From the NCBI GenBank assembly GCA_014607495.2, contig CP053161.1, forward strand, positions 10,921,115 to 10,985,114: 64,000 nucleotides of DNA, given 5' to 3'. Positions 32,861 to 46,900 of this stretch are shown one piece after another. The notes below the pieces were generated by a model. It saw nothing but the letters and a program-made list of their open reading frames with translations, did not search any database and was not told the DNA's origin. Position numbers and translations under genes: made by a program. Each line of letters begins with the position of its first letter. Position 1 is the first letter of the stretch. This DNA comes from Carposina sasakii (taxonomy: Eukaryota; Arthropoda; Insecta; Lepidoptera; Carposinidae).

Positions 32861-35519
32861 ATGAACGAAAAGCGTAATATAAAACATAAAAGAAAAAAGC
32901 AGGACGATAGTAAATATTCGAATAAAAGAAAACATTCAAGGCGATACAGTGTAAGTTATACAAATTATTATTTTATTGTGTACTAGCCTAGCGCTGTATA
33001 ATTTTGATAATTGAACGTAAACTCGAAGATTGTAGCCGCCGTGGTACCTACAGGAGTTGAGGTGAGACCATAGAACAATGAGTCACACTCACTCTCACTA
33101 TTACATATTTAAAGTTAATGGAATAGAAATATGACCTAGTTAATTTTGGTGTGTTGATTTTTAGACATCCAGTTCTTCCAGTAGTTTAGATTCTGATAGA
33201 AGAGAAGATAAAAGAAAGGAGCTATATAGAAGACACAGTGTAAGTATAAATAACATAATGAATTTTTATCATCCATATCTTATTTATCATTATTGCTTTC
33301 TATTGTGGCTGTTTGTGTATGTGGAACTATGAAATAAAAAGATATTCTATTTTATTATGAAATCATTTCAGTCATCCAGTAATTCAGGATCTGATCAGTG
33401 GGTAGAAAAAGTGATTGAACCAAAAGAGAGTAATGTGAATCGTGAGGATTGGATGTCCATGACAGGTATGCTGAAAACATATACAAGAAATGAAATCAAA
33501 CCCAAAGAAAAAATAGAAAAGAAACATATTGATTCCTATAATCCTGCAACTTGCAGCAGAGAGCTAAATCCATATTGGAAGGATGGAGGGACAGGTTTAC
33601 CTCAAACACCAGAAGAATTTCGCAAATCAAGGAAGTTCATAGCACCTGCTGATGATGATGATTATTACACAAAAAAAAGTTCTCAATTGAATCGGCCACT
33701 TAAAAGTTATAGTAGTGAATCTTCTAAAACTCAAAGTACATATTCTAGGAAATCTCATAATTGGAAAAAAGATGACAATAGTAAAAGACAATATGAAAGT
33801 ACAGATAAAACTATCAATAAAGAACCCTCAATAGAAGAGCAAAATCTGCAGGCACCTGTCACTAACTATGTAACATCATCTAATGTCCAACAAAAAGACA
33901 ACTGTTTTCTCACTGATGAACAAATGAATAAATTAGGAGCCAAAATTGTGAAAGCTGAAATAATGGGGAACACTAAACTTGTTGAAGAACTAAATGCTAA
34001 ACTTAAAGCAGCAAGAGAATATAGGAAACTCAATCCCGATGCGGCAAAAGATGATGGAATTATGCTCATGGCTACAAATAGTGCTGGCATGAGCAGACCC
34101 TTGACCCAGTCCACAGTAGGAGATGCCAGAAGTAAAGGAGGCAAGAAAAAGGCTGATACACATGCTGCAAAGGAAAGAATTAAGTACTTTGCTGAAGATG
34201 ATAAATACAATCTAAAAGAAATGGTAAAGTATTTTAAGTTTTTATGCAATAAACAGTTACAAAATCTAATATAGGTCTTGTCTGGTGCTCTACTGGAAAT
34301 ATGAAAGTAATTTTAATCTATTCCTTAATTACTTTTATTGTTTTAAATTTTTATAATTTAATTCTTGCACAAAAAATTTATGATAACAATTTCAATTGAT
34401 TTTATTTCTTTCAGTTTGAAAATGAAAAATATGGTAACAACTATGATGATGAAGCACAGCTTGTAAAAGTTATTTCAAAGCATAAAAATCTAAATGATGA
34501 TCTCGAAGATATCTTTACTGATGAGATTTCCAAAAACAGAAGCTCAGCTAAAGATGATGAAACAGAAAAACAGAGAGCAATCAAACAACATGTTAAAATG
34601 GAGAAGTCATTGGAAGGATGTGAATTCTGCGTTGATTCTAAGAGGATGGTTAAACATCTTATGGTCAGTTGTGGTAGCAGAGTATATTTAGCTTTACCTG
34701 GAAAGCAGTCTTTAGTAGAAGAACAATGTATTATAACTACCATTCAGCATGCAACATGTGTCACAGCTGTTGATGAAGATGTCTGGGAAGAAATAATGGT
34801 ATAAATGTTACCTATTGTGTGTTTTTTAATTCATGTTGTTGTATGTAATATTAATCCCATATTTTTATTTTCAGAACTACAGAAGAATTCTAACACAATA
34901 TTTCAACTCAAAAGGCAAAGATGTAGTATTCTTTGAAACAGCTATAAGATTGGATAAATATCCCCACATGGTTATAAACTGTGTGCCTCTACCTAGAGAT
35001 GTGGGTGATGTGGCTGCAATCTATTTCAAAAAAGCACTACAGGAAAGTGAAACTGAATGGTCTATGAATAAAAAAGTTGTTGAGCTGAAAGGCAAGAATA
35101 TTAGAAAAGGCATACCAAAAGGCTTGCCATACTTTTGGATAGATTTTGCCATGGATCCAGGGTTTGCTCATGTTATTGAAGATCAGCACTTATTTCCCAG
35201 AACATTTGCCGAGGTAAATTATTTATATTTTTGTTTATTTCTTGCATCTTTTATTGAACATTTACTTGATTGATAAATAATAGACTACAGCTGGTTATTG
35301 TATGTTACCATGCATCATACTCGTAACATAGCATAATCAAGTCTTATATACTTACTTATAAACCTGTATTTTCTTTTTCAGCAAGTCATTGCAGGAATAT
35401 TAGATTTAGATCACAACTTATGGAAAAATCCCCGGAAAGAATATGGTGACTTACAACGCAAGAAAATTTTGGATTTCACAAAACAATTTAAACCATTTGA
35501 TACTATTGCAAAAAAATGA
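32861..35519 (+). CDS. CWF19L2: CWF19-like protein 2 (CwfJ family)
   Basis: This is a spliceosome-associated nuclear protein, related to fission-yeast Cwf19 and the debranching-enzyme partner Drn1, and thought to act in late splicing and intron-lariat turnover. The exons are 32861-32950, 33165-33239, 33372-34223, 34415-34798, 34875-35213 and 35382-35519, giving 625 residues. All five introns are in phase 0. Start chosen: ATG at 32861 (MNEKRNIKHKRKK). The N-terminus is Arg/Lys/Ser-rich; then come NREDWMSM, NPYWKDGGTGLPQTPEEF and KIVKAEIMGN. CwfJ domain 1 has C408-x2-C411 (CEFC), YLALPGKQSL and IQHATC. CwfJ domain 2 has YFKKALQESETEWSMNKK, GLPYFWIDF and FAHVIEDQHLFP. The domain order and spacing match animal CWF19L2, although the N-terminal part is shorter than in vertebrates. 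Confidence 0.95.
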
Positions 35520-35537
35520 TATTTAGCCAGTAAGGAT

Positions 35538-35543
35538 AATAAA
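35538..35543 (+). terminator. CWF19L2: Poly(A) signal of CWF19L2
   Basis: AATAAA starts 18 bases past the TGA stop (35517-35519). It is the first such signal downstream and would give a very short 3' UTR. Confidence 0.6.
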
Positions 35544-36352
35544 TAACAGCTGTACATAGTTTTGTACACAGATATTTTGTAGAAATGTGAACTTTGTTTT
35601 ATTTTACACATTTGCGGCGTCATATATCAGGGAGACCCAGTCTGAAGCAGCAGCAGGCACAACACTAGAAATACGCTCACTTGGAGTCATCGTATGACAT
35701 CGAGCCTTTAGCCGTTGAGACGGCGGAAGCCAATGCTTCATTTCATCCAAAGTCTGGAGATGGCTGAGGGAGATTGGCGGTGATCACCACTCTGAACAAT
35801 TATTAAGGCGCCAGATTTCCAAAACCGAAAAAAGTGACCTATACAGGAATAACCCATAGGAATTTTAAATAACCAACAAACAGATTATATCCAAAAAACC
35901 TTATATTTAAAACATTTTATAAAAAAAATAAAAGACTACACAGGTAAATGTTATATGTATCTAGCTATAAAAAATAATCAGATAGGACATTATTGCATTA
36001 TACATATAGGAAAATGATTACAATTCAAATTATTATTTCACTTGACAAACTTAATTTGAAAACGTTTTATTATGAGTCAATCTTACAGCTATTTTGGTAA
36101 ACGAATATAGATAAACAGAACATAAAATAGTTGGAAATATAACTGAAAGTGAAACTAAAATAGTCAGCCTATAATAATAAATCGCTCCACCTAACAACAG
36201 TCCAAAAATATAAACTTATAAAGCATGAAGTTATATATAAACTCAACATATCTATCTGTTCTTCCTCTATTTTATGGACGTATCTCTAAGTGATAAAACA
36301 ATTTACATCTATTTCTCTCGCACTTCCCTACTAGAGAGTATTTAGTGTTCTG

Positions 36353-36616
36353 CACCCGCATGCTGAATTTGGTGAGAGTGAGATGTCTCACTTTTAAACA
36401 TCAAATCCACATAGCTAAGTAATTAATAACTAGACTAGGCAAGTGTTTCTACTTGGTGTGTAAAAAGGGATTGCAAACCACTTCTATCCCTGAACGATTG
36501 TCTATTCATTTTTTACATGCAAAGTACATACTTAGTTTATCTAGTTATTAATAGCTCTGTGAATTTGACGTTTAAAAGTGAGACATCTCGCTCACACCAA
36601 ATTCATCATGCGGCTG
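36353..36616. repeat. Large inverted repeat, about 80-bp arms
   Basis: The left arm cgcatgctgaatttggtgag, gagatgtctcacttttaaac and ctaagtaattaataactaga is mirrored on the right by tagttattaatagctctgtg, gtttaaaagtgagacatctc and caccaaattcatcatgcgg. The loop is about 100 bp. This is probably a MITE, seen in a single copy here. Confidence 0.8.
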
Positions 36617-37949
36617 TGCTTCTCTAGTTAGACAGGGATGTTGACCCCATAGGAATAATAGATTGATGTTAAATAGGTATTTTGAAAGCGGCCTCCCTCC
36701 AGGCTTCTATACATAACTCGTACTTCATGGACTGTTGTCATATGCCATATCATATATTGTGGCTTATTGCTAAACGGCCTATAAGTTTTTGAAAAAGAAA
36801 ATATTATTTTTTTGTAAGGAAAAATTTCTACAAATCTTATGACCAGATTAATGGCGTGTTTTCTCCCGAATTTAATTATAAAATTGACAATTATTTTAGG
36901 AAGACATCAAAACTAAATCATAAATGTACTATCACTGTTAAATCGAATACACAATTAAACCTATTTATAAAAATAAATAAAATAGTAAGTAGCCACTTAC
37001 CTATGTATGTAAAACTAGGAACAGCTATAAAATGCATATTTGAGCATCGAAATTTATCACTTTATACATTGATATCTTCTTAAGATTGAACTAACCAACC
37101 ATCTTTACTAAAATTTACTATAGGTAAATTTACATAGAAATTCATAACAATAAATTATTTCGTGCTAATCTAAATTCCTTGTACATACATATCCAATTAA
37201 GGAACTCCCAATAGCCACAGATAATTTAAAAAAAATCAGCAATGCTATGTTTCAATTTCCAAGGAGGGTTGGCGTCAGGCAGGCTAAACTAATCGTGTCA
37301 TATTAATATGACATTATCTCTACCGAGAAACAATTTACTGTTTAGTTAGCACCATTACAAATTATCCTCATCTTATTCAACACGTAAGTATATACAACAG
37401 CAATAAGAGATCCCTTTGGACACATCCAATCACATACAAATTGAGATATTTATTTACATAATTATTTTGTCATCTGGTAAAAATGGCACCCATTCTGCCA
37501 AAGAATATAAAGGACCACAAGGAGAAGAGCCACAAAACTTACCCTCTTTTAAAAATACATCTTTCTGGTCCAATTTCAGTTATTTAAGGTTTCGTCTGAA
37601 TATAAAAATCTTCGAAGTACCAGTGCTTACATAAAAAACACAAAATTACGGCAATTTTGCTACATTTTTAATACATACTTAACACATGCGGCTGTGTTCT
37701 CGAAACGGATCATCAAGGAGGTCCCACAGCTACATTTAAAAGTTTTTCTTAAAAGAGGGTAAACGAACATTGTGAGCTAACGTTGGTCATTACTTTCAAC
37801 ATAGCTCATAGTTTTCGAACACATTTACTAAGAAAAATAATGTATATTTTTTATTTACAAGTATTGCATGCCATAACTGTTTAGGTAAACGGTAGAAGCG
37901 TACTCTATAAAATAATGTTTTCGTAATAAGTACGTACGTAGTTTCATCA

Positions 37950-38270
37950 TCATCATTTACAGCCCTGAGAAGTCCACTGTTGGACATAGGCCTCCCCCAA
38001 CAACCTCCACTCCGACCGGTCGGAAGCCGCCTGCATCCAGCCGACGCCCGCGACCTTGGCCAGGTCGTCCGCCCACCTCGCGGGTGGCCTTCCCACGCTG
38101 CGCTTGCCGATACGTGGTATCCACTCTAGAACTTTCCGACTCCATCGGCCATCAGTTCTTCGAGCTATGTGCCCTGCCCATTGCCACTTCAGCTTGCTTG
38201 ACCGTTGAGCTATGTCGGTGATCTTTGTACGTCTGCGGATCTCCTCATTTCTGATTCGATCACGCTTATT
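37950..38270 (-). mobile_element. RTE-like LINE 3' fragment
   Basis: The minus strand from about 38265 reads NEEIRRRTKITDIAQR, KLKWQWAGHIARRTDGRW, RIGKRSVGRPPARWADDL and AGVGWMQAASDR. This is the C-terminal end of an RTE-type reverse transcriptase polyprotein. It is followed by the gcctatgtccaacagtggac 3' end and a (GAT)n tail. It is truncated at the 5' side and cannot be active. Confidence 0.88.
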
Positions 38271-38835
38271 TATAAGTACTTATTCATAAGTATATAAAAA
38301 TATATTTTTGGTACTAATCCAATGAAACTAGGTTCTAAAAAGAGTTATTTCGAGATTAGTTTTACTTGTAGTACAGTAGCGTCTCATAATTTCGCCGAGT
38401 CATGCTGGACCACTCCTGTATGTATGTATGTATAACTATTTTTTGTAAAAGTGTAGTAATCTATTACTATAGAATTAGTATGGATATTCTTTTTTCTATT
38501 TAATATACTTTTATGATCCTTCTGGCTGTATGTAGCAGTCGTAGCAGCTGGTTAGAACCAACCAGAAAAAAAGTCGTATAGCCTTAGCAAAGCAAAAATA
38601 TTGACAAACATAAAACTAATAAAGCATAGATAACAGCTTGGGCACATTTGTAACGAAAAAAAAAACCATTAGAGCGCATACATTTCTATAAGTAGACAGT
38701 TTAAAAAGTATTTACTATGTTTTCTAAAATTATCTTACAATATGCATGTATATTTATACACTATTTTAGGCGTAATGACCAAAACGACCATAAAATAGGC
38801 CCATTCATTTAATACAATTTGGTTTAGTATTCATA

Positions 38836-39040
38836 CAGGGTGTAACAAAAGGGGTATGTTAATGTTATGAAAATAGCCCAGTATTGAGAAACTATGTACA
38901 AAATTTCAAATCGAAATCCAATGTTTAAGTAATCCTGAAACATAATCATGTGATTTCGAGTCTTTATTCTTGTGGACAAGTTCTGCTGTGGGTTAATTTG
39001 ATAGCATTTCGAGTAACATACCCCTTCTTTTACACTCTGT
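38836..39040. mobile_element. Mariner-like terminal-repeat MITE
   Basis: The ends cagggtgtaacaaaaggggt and taccccttcttttacactct are inverted and flanked by TA. A smaller relative is at 51896-51980. It is non-coding. Confidence 0.65.
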
Positions 39041-39191
39041 ATCTGTATCCCATTTATTAGAATTATAAATCATCTGTCACAGATGTTAATAGGCTATTAT
39101 TTATGATGATAAATATAAATAATTATTCATATTCGATTATAATCTATGTTATATGTAAAAGCAGAGTGGTGGGAAAAGTAGGTACATAATG

Positions 39192-39316
39192 TGGTCAATT
39201 CTGAGTGTCACACGTAAACTTAAAATTAGTCCTACATGTACTTTCTGTAAGTATAGAGAGGGACTGACTTTACTAGTTTTAAGTTTACATTTAACTGTGA
39301 CGGTCAGAATCGACTA
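39192..39316. mobile_element. MITE family J, copy 2
   Basis: The termini ggtcaattctgagtgtcaca and aactgtgacggtcagaatcg form an inverted repeat, with the inner pair cgtaaacttaaaattag/tagttttaagtttac. It is the same family as 11634-11754. Confidence 0.7.
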
Positions 39317-40790
39317 TAATTTCACAATATGATACATAAAAATTTCTAAATGATGTCTTTCAAATTGTGCGTTTTGTTTTGATTGACACATTCATTTACC
39401 TAACCTTTACGAAATGTCATATCAGCCTTTCGTATACGTTTCTGTGGCCTTTCGAGATTTAACTAAACAGTGCATTAACCTAAAATAACCTAGTATTATT
39501 TAGTAGAAAGTAGATTCGTTACAGAGACATGCACTGAGCAAATCATTCGTTGTATTGATTGCTTAATTGGGACGAGCATAATAATCTCCATCATTACGTA
39601 TAAAATAATTAAGCATTAATAGAAATAAAGGTATTAATATTTAACTAATTATAACACAAAATAAATTGTTCATAAATTTTACTACACAGTGCAAGATAGA
39701 CCAGCATCTTGAGCTATTAGTAAGTTTTGATCATAAATGGGCAGTATTAAATCACTGAAAAATTACAAAACGATCATCTACAATCATAACAAACCGAACT
39801 ATTTTTATTGTTCGAGAGCTCTAATTCATATTTTTTATCAAACGCAACGTCCATTGGGTGCAACAATGACATAAATACAAAAATTTGAAACCTACGAAAT
39901 AGCAGAAAAATCCTACCGTAAAATTAATATGCAGAATAATAGTTTGCATTATTTTTGCAGTTATGTCAATGTAGCACTAAATGAGCGACAAGCAAATTGA
40001 TTTATAGCAAAAACTGTCATTTTGTTTCACAGTTCACTGTCAAATTAACAAAATCAGCAAAATATCAATATAATAATAAAATACTGTTGGCAGTAGTTGG
40101 TAAAATTGAGATTACAAGATTCGCATTTGCATGTAATTCCTAACATTAAAATCAAATACCTTATAATAATTATGTCATAGTCAAAACGAATATAAACATT
40201 TGGTATAGCTTAGAACAAAATTAAGCTGGACACATGCAACTGTCATGTATTGTATATGTAATGAGAACAACGTTGCATGAAAGTACAGTTGTTCAAGATT
40301 AATAATGGATATTGAAAAAGATCGAAAATAATCGCACAACACTGCAAAAACAATTTTCAAAAGCAATTTAGTCTTTAAAATACTTCTAAACTCCTTTTAT
40401 CTAAAGGATAAAGGATCTATCTAAAAGGATATCTATGATTGGAGAGAATGCATGAAGGTAGTGAGCGAGAGGTAATGAGTCCTAGAGAGATACGGAAGTT
40501 AGAAATGTCAGTTGAAGAAAAAAAAGAAGACGTACGTCGGAAGATAATCGTAGCAAAAAGATGTAAAGAATTAATTTTATAGAAATATAGGCGAGAAAAT
40601 CAGCTTTTCAATCTTTCGTTTCTACAGTTATACTAAGAAAGGAAATTAGCAAGCAAATTTAAGTAAGTACATGTCCATTATTTACCTTGTTTACCTGTAC
40701 TCCACCTTGAAATGCAACAGATTACATCATACAAAACATTGCAGTCTACACAACACGCTCTAAATTCCACGAAATTTGTTCAAGCACATT

Positions 40791-40921
40791 TAGGGCTAAT
40801 GTTACAAACGTCAGATAGCTGAAGAATAACGTCATTGCTGTCTTTATCGTGATGAAGTTTCAGACAAAGACAACATCAACTTTATTCCTCAGATAGGCTA
40901 TTAATGAAAAATCAGCCCTTA
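40791..40921. mobile_element. Foldback MITE family F
   Basis: The arms gtcagatagctgaagaata and, inverted, ttattcctcagataggctat. The copy is bordered by agggctaatgtt and gaaaaatcagccct. It lies just downstream of the Dark stop codon and probably inside its 3' UTR. Confidence 0.7.
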
Positions 40922-40947
40922 ACAAAATCAGTCTAAGGTATAAAACG

Positions 40948-43900
40948 CTACGTGTTAGGTTTCATGACGTTCATAATGTGCACATGGCCGGGGTCGTCGA
41001 TGGTGACGAAGCACGAGAATTTGTCGTCGTGGACAAGTCTCTTCGCGTTTATACCCGACAGCTTGATGCACGCGAGGATGTCTTTGCGTTTTGAGCCCTC
41101 TTTGTACCTGTGGGTAGTTCAAATTAATGTATGACTCTGTAGTCAGACATCAGTATGTTCGCTGTTATGGAATGTACTTTTGTGTATTTGTATTTTTCTA
41201 AATACCACATTGTAAAGCTAGAAGTAATTTATTTCCAAGCCATGTTATCCACTCGCGAATTTTCTGATATAAATAAATATTATAAGAAACATGTTTTTAA
41301 AAGCCGCTTCCGTTACTTTAAATCAGTAATAATCCCTCGGTGAATCTAGTTTGCTCAAAAATCTCTGATATCTGAACTGTCCCCTATTCACTTTCTATGT
41401 ATCTATTCTTCTTTTATCTATCTTTAAGTAAGTATCTATCTTCTATAAGTACATAAAACAAAACTGTAACTGATCGCTGTTTGTGTATGCTAATCTCAGA
41501 AACGGCTAACAGATTTGGATGCAATGCACTTAACATTTAGTTTTTTTTTGTTTATAGCGAACAATACTGCAGTCTACGCGGGCTAAGTCACCGGCGTCCA
41601 CTAGCACATTAAACATACTCACGTCTTCTTCCTCCAAAGGCTTTTCCAGCAGTCGGCGGCCGGTGTGCCGTTGCCGAAGAAGTAGTTGTGTTGTGTCAGA
41701 GTTAACGTGCTGAGTTGTGCGGTTAGTTCTGTGCGCGGCTCGTGCGGACTTGCTAACGGGGTTACTGCGTTCCAACCCGCCCTGAACATGTACAGGTGAT
41801 TTAATTTTGTGATACTTGTAGAACTATTTTTTGATTAAATTAGTTATTTTTAGTGTCGAAGCTCAAATAGTCAAAATAAACAATCCTGATAGCATTGAAT
41901 TATGCGCGAAGCCGGCAACTCCGATGTTATGATCATACATACATTCGCAAAACTACATCCTACGGCAGATATCCAATGCCTCAAAAACAGCGGAGTTGCA
42001 CGAGCTCCTTAACGTTTCTATGGTCAAAGACGTATTCAGTCGCTGTGATGACAACTATGGCTCAAGATTACTAAGGCACCCAAATCAGCTTGCGATATCT
42101 TTGACAGCTAGAGGGACCCGGCTGTATAAATGGGAGTAACCACAGAATGGAGGGGATGGACTTTGCTCATTCATAACATACTATGCACATCAAAACAAAA
42201 CAGCTTATGGTCATACTTGACTGATCGCATGATTATTTAAAAAATATTGAATTGTATCAGGCGTCACTATTCGGAAGTTCAAATCTCTAGTGAGGGATCG
42301 CCCACCACGGGCCCTATACCCTCCGCTTCTTCTTCTCGTTGCGACTGTAGTGTCTTGTGTTCGTGATCATGAGTCGGCAGATCCGAGGGTCAGCGGAGGT
42401 TATAGGGCCCGGTGGTGGGCGATCCCTCAATAGATATTTAAAAAGTAATTGTTAGTTCCAAACTCACACTAAGCCCACACCAGTATGTCTCGGTACAAAG
42501 ATGTAAAGAGAGTGGTTAGCAGCGCCTCATAGTCCGAAAATTATAATGGGTCACCAAACCGCCTGCCCAGCATGGTGACTATGGGCAAAAACCCCGTTAT
42601 GGCAGCAGCCTTATGGCATGCCCAGGAAGAGGCCTTCATCCAGCAGTAGACTGCAACAGGCTGATGGCAATATACTCATCACTATTTCGAAGTAATTTTT
42701 GTACTATAAATCCCTTACCTCCAATAGCTCTTGTTGCTCCTATTCTGCATCATATAGCTAACGTTCCACCAGACGATCTCGGAGGCCATTGTCATAAGCA
42801 CTAACGGTAGATCGTCATCGCCGGACGGCTGTCCGGTGGGCGAGTGTACGGCCGACCGGAATAACCGGTCCGGCACGGGAGAAAACCCGCAGTACTGCAC
42901 TTTGGACTTGTGGTGCTTTAGCAGCATGAATTGACGCTTGCCTGGCACGTTCCATAGCTGGAAAGATTGTCTATGGTTAGAAATAATAAGCATTGATTTA
43001 CAATTGCTAGACATAAATAATGTCATACAAAAATGAATACATACATATAATATAATCACGCCTTTATCCCTTACGGGGTAGGCAGAGCACCAAGGGCCGA
43101 TAGAACCACATGGTGCCACTTCTGACCAATTTTGAGGGTATAGTTCAGATGTACAAGTTCGGTTAGTAGTGACAGGTGGTCAACCCATCGCCTGTTTTGT
43201 AGGCGAACCTCAAAACAGGCCCTCAACCAAGACCCTCTTGTCCCTCTACTGACTTGTACAGTATGCCCGGGAAGAGAAGCAGCTGTAGTATTATACTTTT
43301 TTTTTTCACTCCCAGAGCAGCATAGAAGAATGAATTATTGAGGTTTTAAACATTTTCCGTTTTATTACAAAATAATTCATAAATTGTTTACGCTAGACAT
43401 TGCCTAAGTTTGAAACAGTGTCTAACTTTAGACGCAGTTTTGTTAAAACACCGCTTATGTACTTATGCATTATTCATAAGCACAATGTGAGATGGCCACT
43501 GGCCAAACATCTTCTCATTACTTAAGTGACAGACGCGAAGTAAGGGGTCAATGTACGAATTCCTTTACAATCTGCGTCCGTACTGGATATGGTAATTAAC
43601 TCTTAGTATTACTTTATATGTAGGTAATAATCTTACAATAACGTCCCCGGAGTCAAGCCCCAGAGCTAACATGAGTCCGTCGCTGGTGAGAGCACACGAT
43701 ATTATCTCGTTGCTCAGTTTGCACATTTTCGTCTGGTGCACATCTATTTTGGGATCTTCTCTTATCTCGAAGGTCTGTAACAAAATTCATAAATATTAAA
43801 ATCTAATTATCTAAATCAGTGGTTCCCAAAGTGGTCTAGGTGGACCTCCAGGGGTCCCAGGAGACTCGATGGGGGTCTATGTGGGGTTTCACAATTAATT

Positions 43901-46900
43901 CGTATGTATGTGGTGTAGGCCTGTAGGGGGTCCACCAGAACGAGTTAACTCTTGAAAGGGGTCTATGAGGAAAAAAGTTTGGGAACCCCTGATCTAAATA
44001 ATCTAATCTAATTCGTATACATAATGCAATTGGAATGAATATAACGTATAAAGCATCGGCCACACCGCTGCTTATAAATTAACGATATTGTTTGTTAGGC
44101 AATCGCAGTGACGCATTGTGCCTGTACTGTTTTTTTATCGCGTGATCTTCGCTGATTTAAAAACTGCGTAGTTGCGAAATTTATCGTAGTTACCCAAAGG
44201 AACTCGGGCACACAAAACCCATCTCATTTAAGTCATCTTAATCATGAATTTCGGTATCCTGCGTCCTGTAGTTTCAGCAGTGCGTTCTCTGTCACTTACT
44301 GATTATAACTAAGTTACACAGACGAGGCGCGCGTCGGCCTGGCGGCGCACACGAGTACCTGGAACTGCCTACCGCCGCACAGCGCGAGCGTGCGCCGGCG
44401 CAGCGCGCAGGCGGCGAGGCGTGCGTCCCCCTGCCTGCCCAGCAGCACACTGGACAGCGCGGGCGCACGCTCCCACAGCTTCACGCAGCCGCTGCTCTCT
44501 ACTGTTAGTAGACCGACGCCTTCCAGCCAGAAGCAGTCTAGTATGCAGCTACCTACACAAAGAAGGTAAGGGTAGAGTCTGCCCACTGATCCTACCATAA
44601 TCGTAAAAGGACAGTGTCAAGCACACAAACATCAGCTTATGGCGGTCCACTGCTGGACGTATGCCGAACCCAGGGCACGCCACAAGGCTACAGCAATTAG
44701 GGGGGTTTTGCCCAGTCATCACGCTGGGCAGGCAGGCTGGTGACCGCAGTGTGATTTTCGGACTATGTGGTCAAAACGGAAGGCGCTGCTGTCTAACTCC
44801 AGGAAATCTTTGATCGCGTCTTACGAAACGAACGTAAGGATCCTCCCGCACCCCACACCTCGCACCGCGCGTACACACACACACACATACACACACTTAA
44901 TTTTTGCTGTCGCATTGCTTTGGCTTTGCTACTGCAAATTAGGTAATAGCCCTGCCGGTCAAAACAAAATCCCAACTCCCAACATATTTACGGGGATATC
45001 CGATGAATTTGCCACGGGCCTCGAACGCTATAGTTAGGCCCACGGAATATAAAACACATGGGGAAACGACAATGAGGTATATATATATATATTTTTTTTT
45101 CTATGAAAACCAGTGTCACAACAAATATCATACAGACAGCAATATTTATATCACATACAGATTAAGACTTGCTTGATTATGCGGACCTACTCATATATGA
45201 TACACACGCCCCGTACACTTGTCCATTCCTCTTGTGTTTGATATACCCTGTTTGAGGACACCCTGGAGTTGTCAAGCAAGACCTACCTTTCCGCAGCTCC
45301 TTAGTCCGTCCGTTAGCATCTCCGATGCCGTTGGAGAATAATCTAGAACTGATGCTGACGTCACTGCCCGCGCTTGTTAACTTCTCTGTGCCGTTCATCT
45401 TCTTTACACCTAAAATACGACACATTTCTAAGTAAATATACCGTTCACGTGTGATTTTGGGGAAATCCAAGAGGTTCTTAGCAACGGTATATAAATACAT
45501 AAATAATAAGTCAAAAACAAACATCGATATTCAATATCAATGTTTGCATCTACCAGAATTTGAACCCAGGAGCTATAGCGCCGCTGGCAGGGTCACCAGC
45601 TGCACCAATCGGTCGTTAAAAGACAAAAACAGATAATTCGAAAAATATAACACCTTAAGCAAACAATAGATTAAGGTTGCCTTGTCACCAGAGATGTATT
45701 GTGCTACGTTGGTAAGAAAGCGTGTGATACCCACCAATCATATTCATTGGTTCATAAAATCAAACACTGATTGGTGGATATCAAACGCATCCATATAGAT
45801 AGCATAATCACAGTAGAAAGGCAGCCTAACCATTGTTAGTCTGGCGGCATGAAAACAAACTCAAACCCTTTGTTTATATAAAATTCTCAGATTGAGGCTA
45901 AATTACTTAGTCTAAGCTCAAACCATACCTTGTAAATCATTAAGTATCTCCTGCGATCCCAAATGGGAATCCCCTCGTTGCAACATCTCGGATTTCCATT
46001 CCCCCGTATTATTCACATGATATGCCATCAAACATTGGTTCTTCCCCGCTACGATAAGCAGCTCTGAAGTCACAAAGTTCAGATATTGCACCTCACTGTA
46101 CACATCTATGATGATTTTCGTCTCTTTAGTGCGTAGACTGTACTTTTTGACAGTGCCCGAGTACAGGCCGTATACTATGTATTGGTTGCACGGTGATATT
46201 TTGACGGCGGTTATCATTTCTTCGGTCTGCGGTTGGATTTCTGTCAGCATTTTGCGTCCGCGCATTACCTGCGTAATTTAATTATACTATTACATTGTTT
46301 TGTTAGCTCTTTCGAAATTAACTTCGATCAGGTTTGCAAGGATTAATAATCATATTTTACTAACAATTACATTTAGTAAACTAAGGGTGTTATAACTAAC
46401 TTGAAAATATCCGGATCGAAGGACCATATTATATGTGTAGCTATCTGTGTGCAAAAATGCGCCTTTTACATGCAGGCTAACTAACTATACCCGTTATGAC
46501 TACAAAAACCAATTTTAGGGCAGAGACTTGTATTCCATGTTTAATAGGAAATTACTCACCTGTATATGACTTTTATCATCAATAACCGCTAGCAAAGGCT
46601 GCAAGCCCCCTTCAGGGTTCCCATTGCAGCCTTTCAGATTCAGTGGTTTCAGTGAATGTCGGTCCAAACTCTTAGTTTTCTTGGCTATAGGTTTAGGCTC
46701 TGTTTGAACTCTCATGGCGAATGATTGGTGTCTTTGCGGCGTGTTCGAAGCGGTTTGAAAACCATCATTGATGGGAGTTAACGGCGATAATGAGTGCACG
46801 AAACTGACGTCGAATTTTTGTGTTAGTCGAGCTTTTCTGTGGAATCAGATAATTTAAATGTACACTATGTAGGTACTCGTGAATACATGGCGCATGCGCG

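Larger units (their letters stand above)
35544..40947. other. Repeat-rich spacer between CWF19L2 and Dark 3' ends
   Basis: No exon is supported in these 5.4 kb. They hold a large inverted repeat (36353-36616), a LINE fragment (37950-38270), a mariner-like terminal-repeat element (38836-39040), a short MITE J copy (39192-39316) and a MITE F copy (40791-40921). The open frames at 36856-37083 and 37416-37634 have no domain, no splice context and AT-biased codons. Part of the right end must be the 3' UTR of the Dark gene. Confidence 0.55.
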
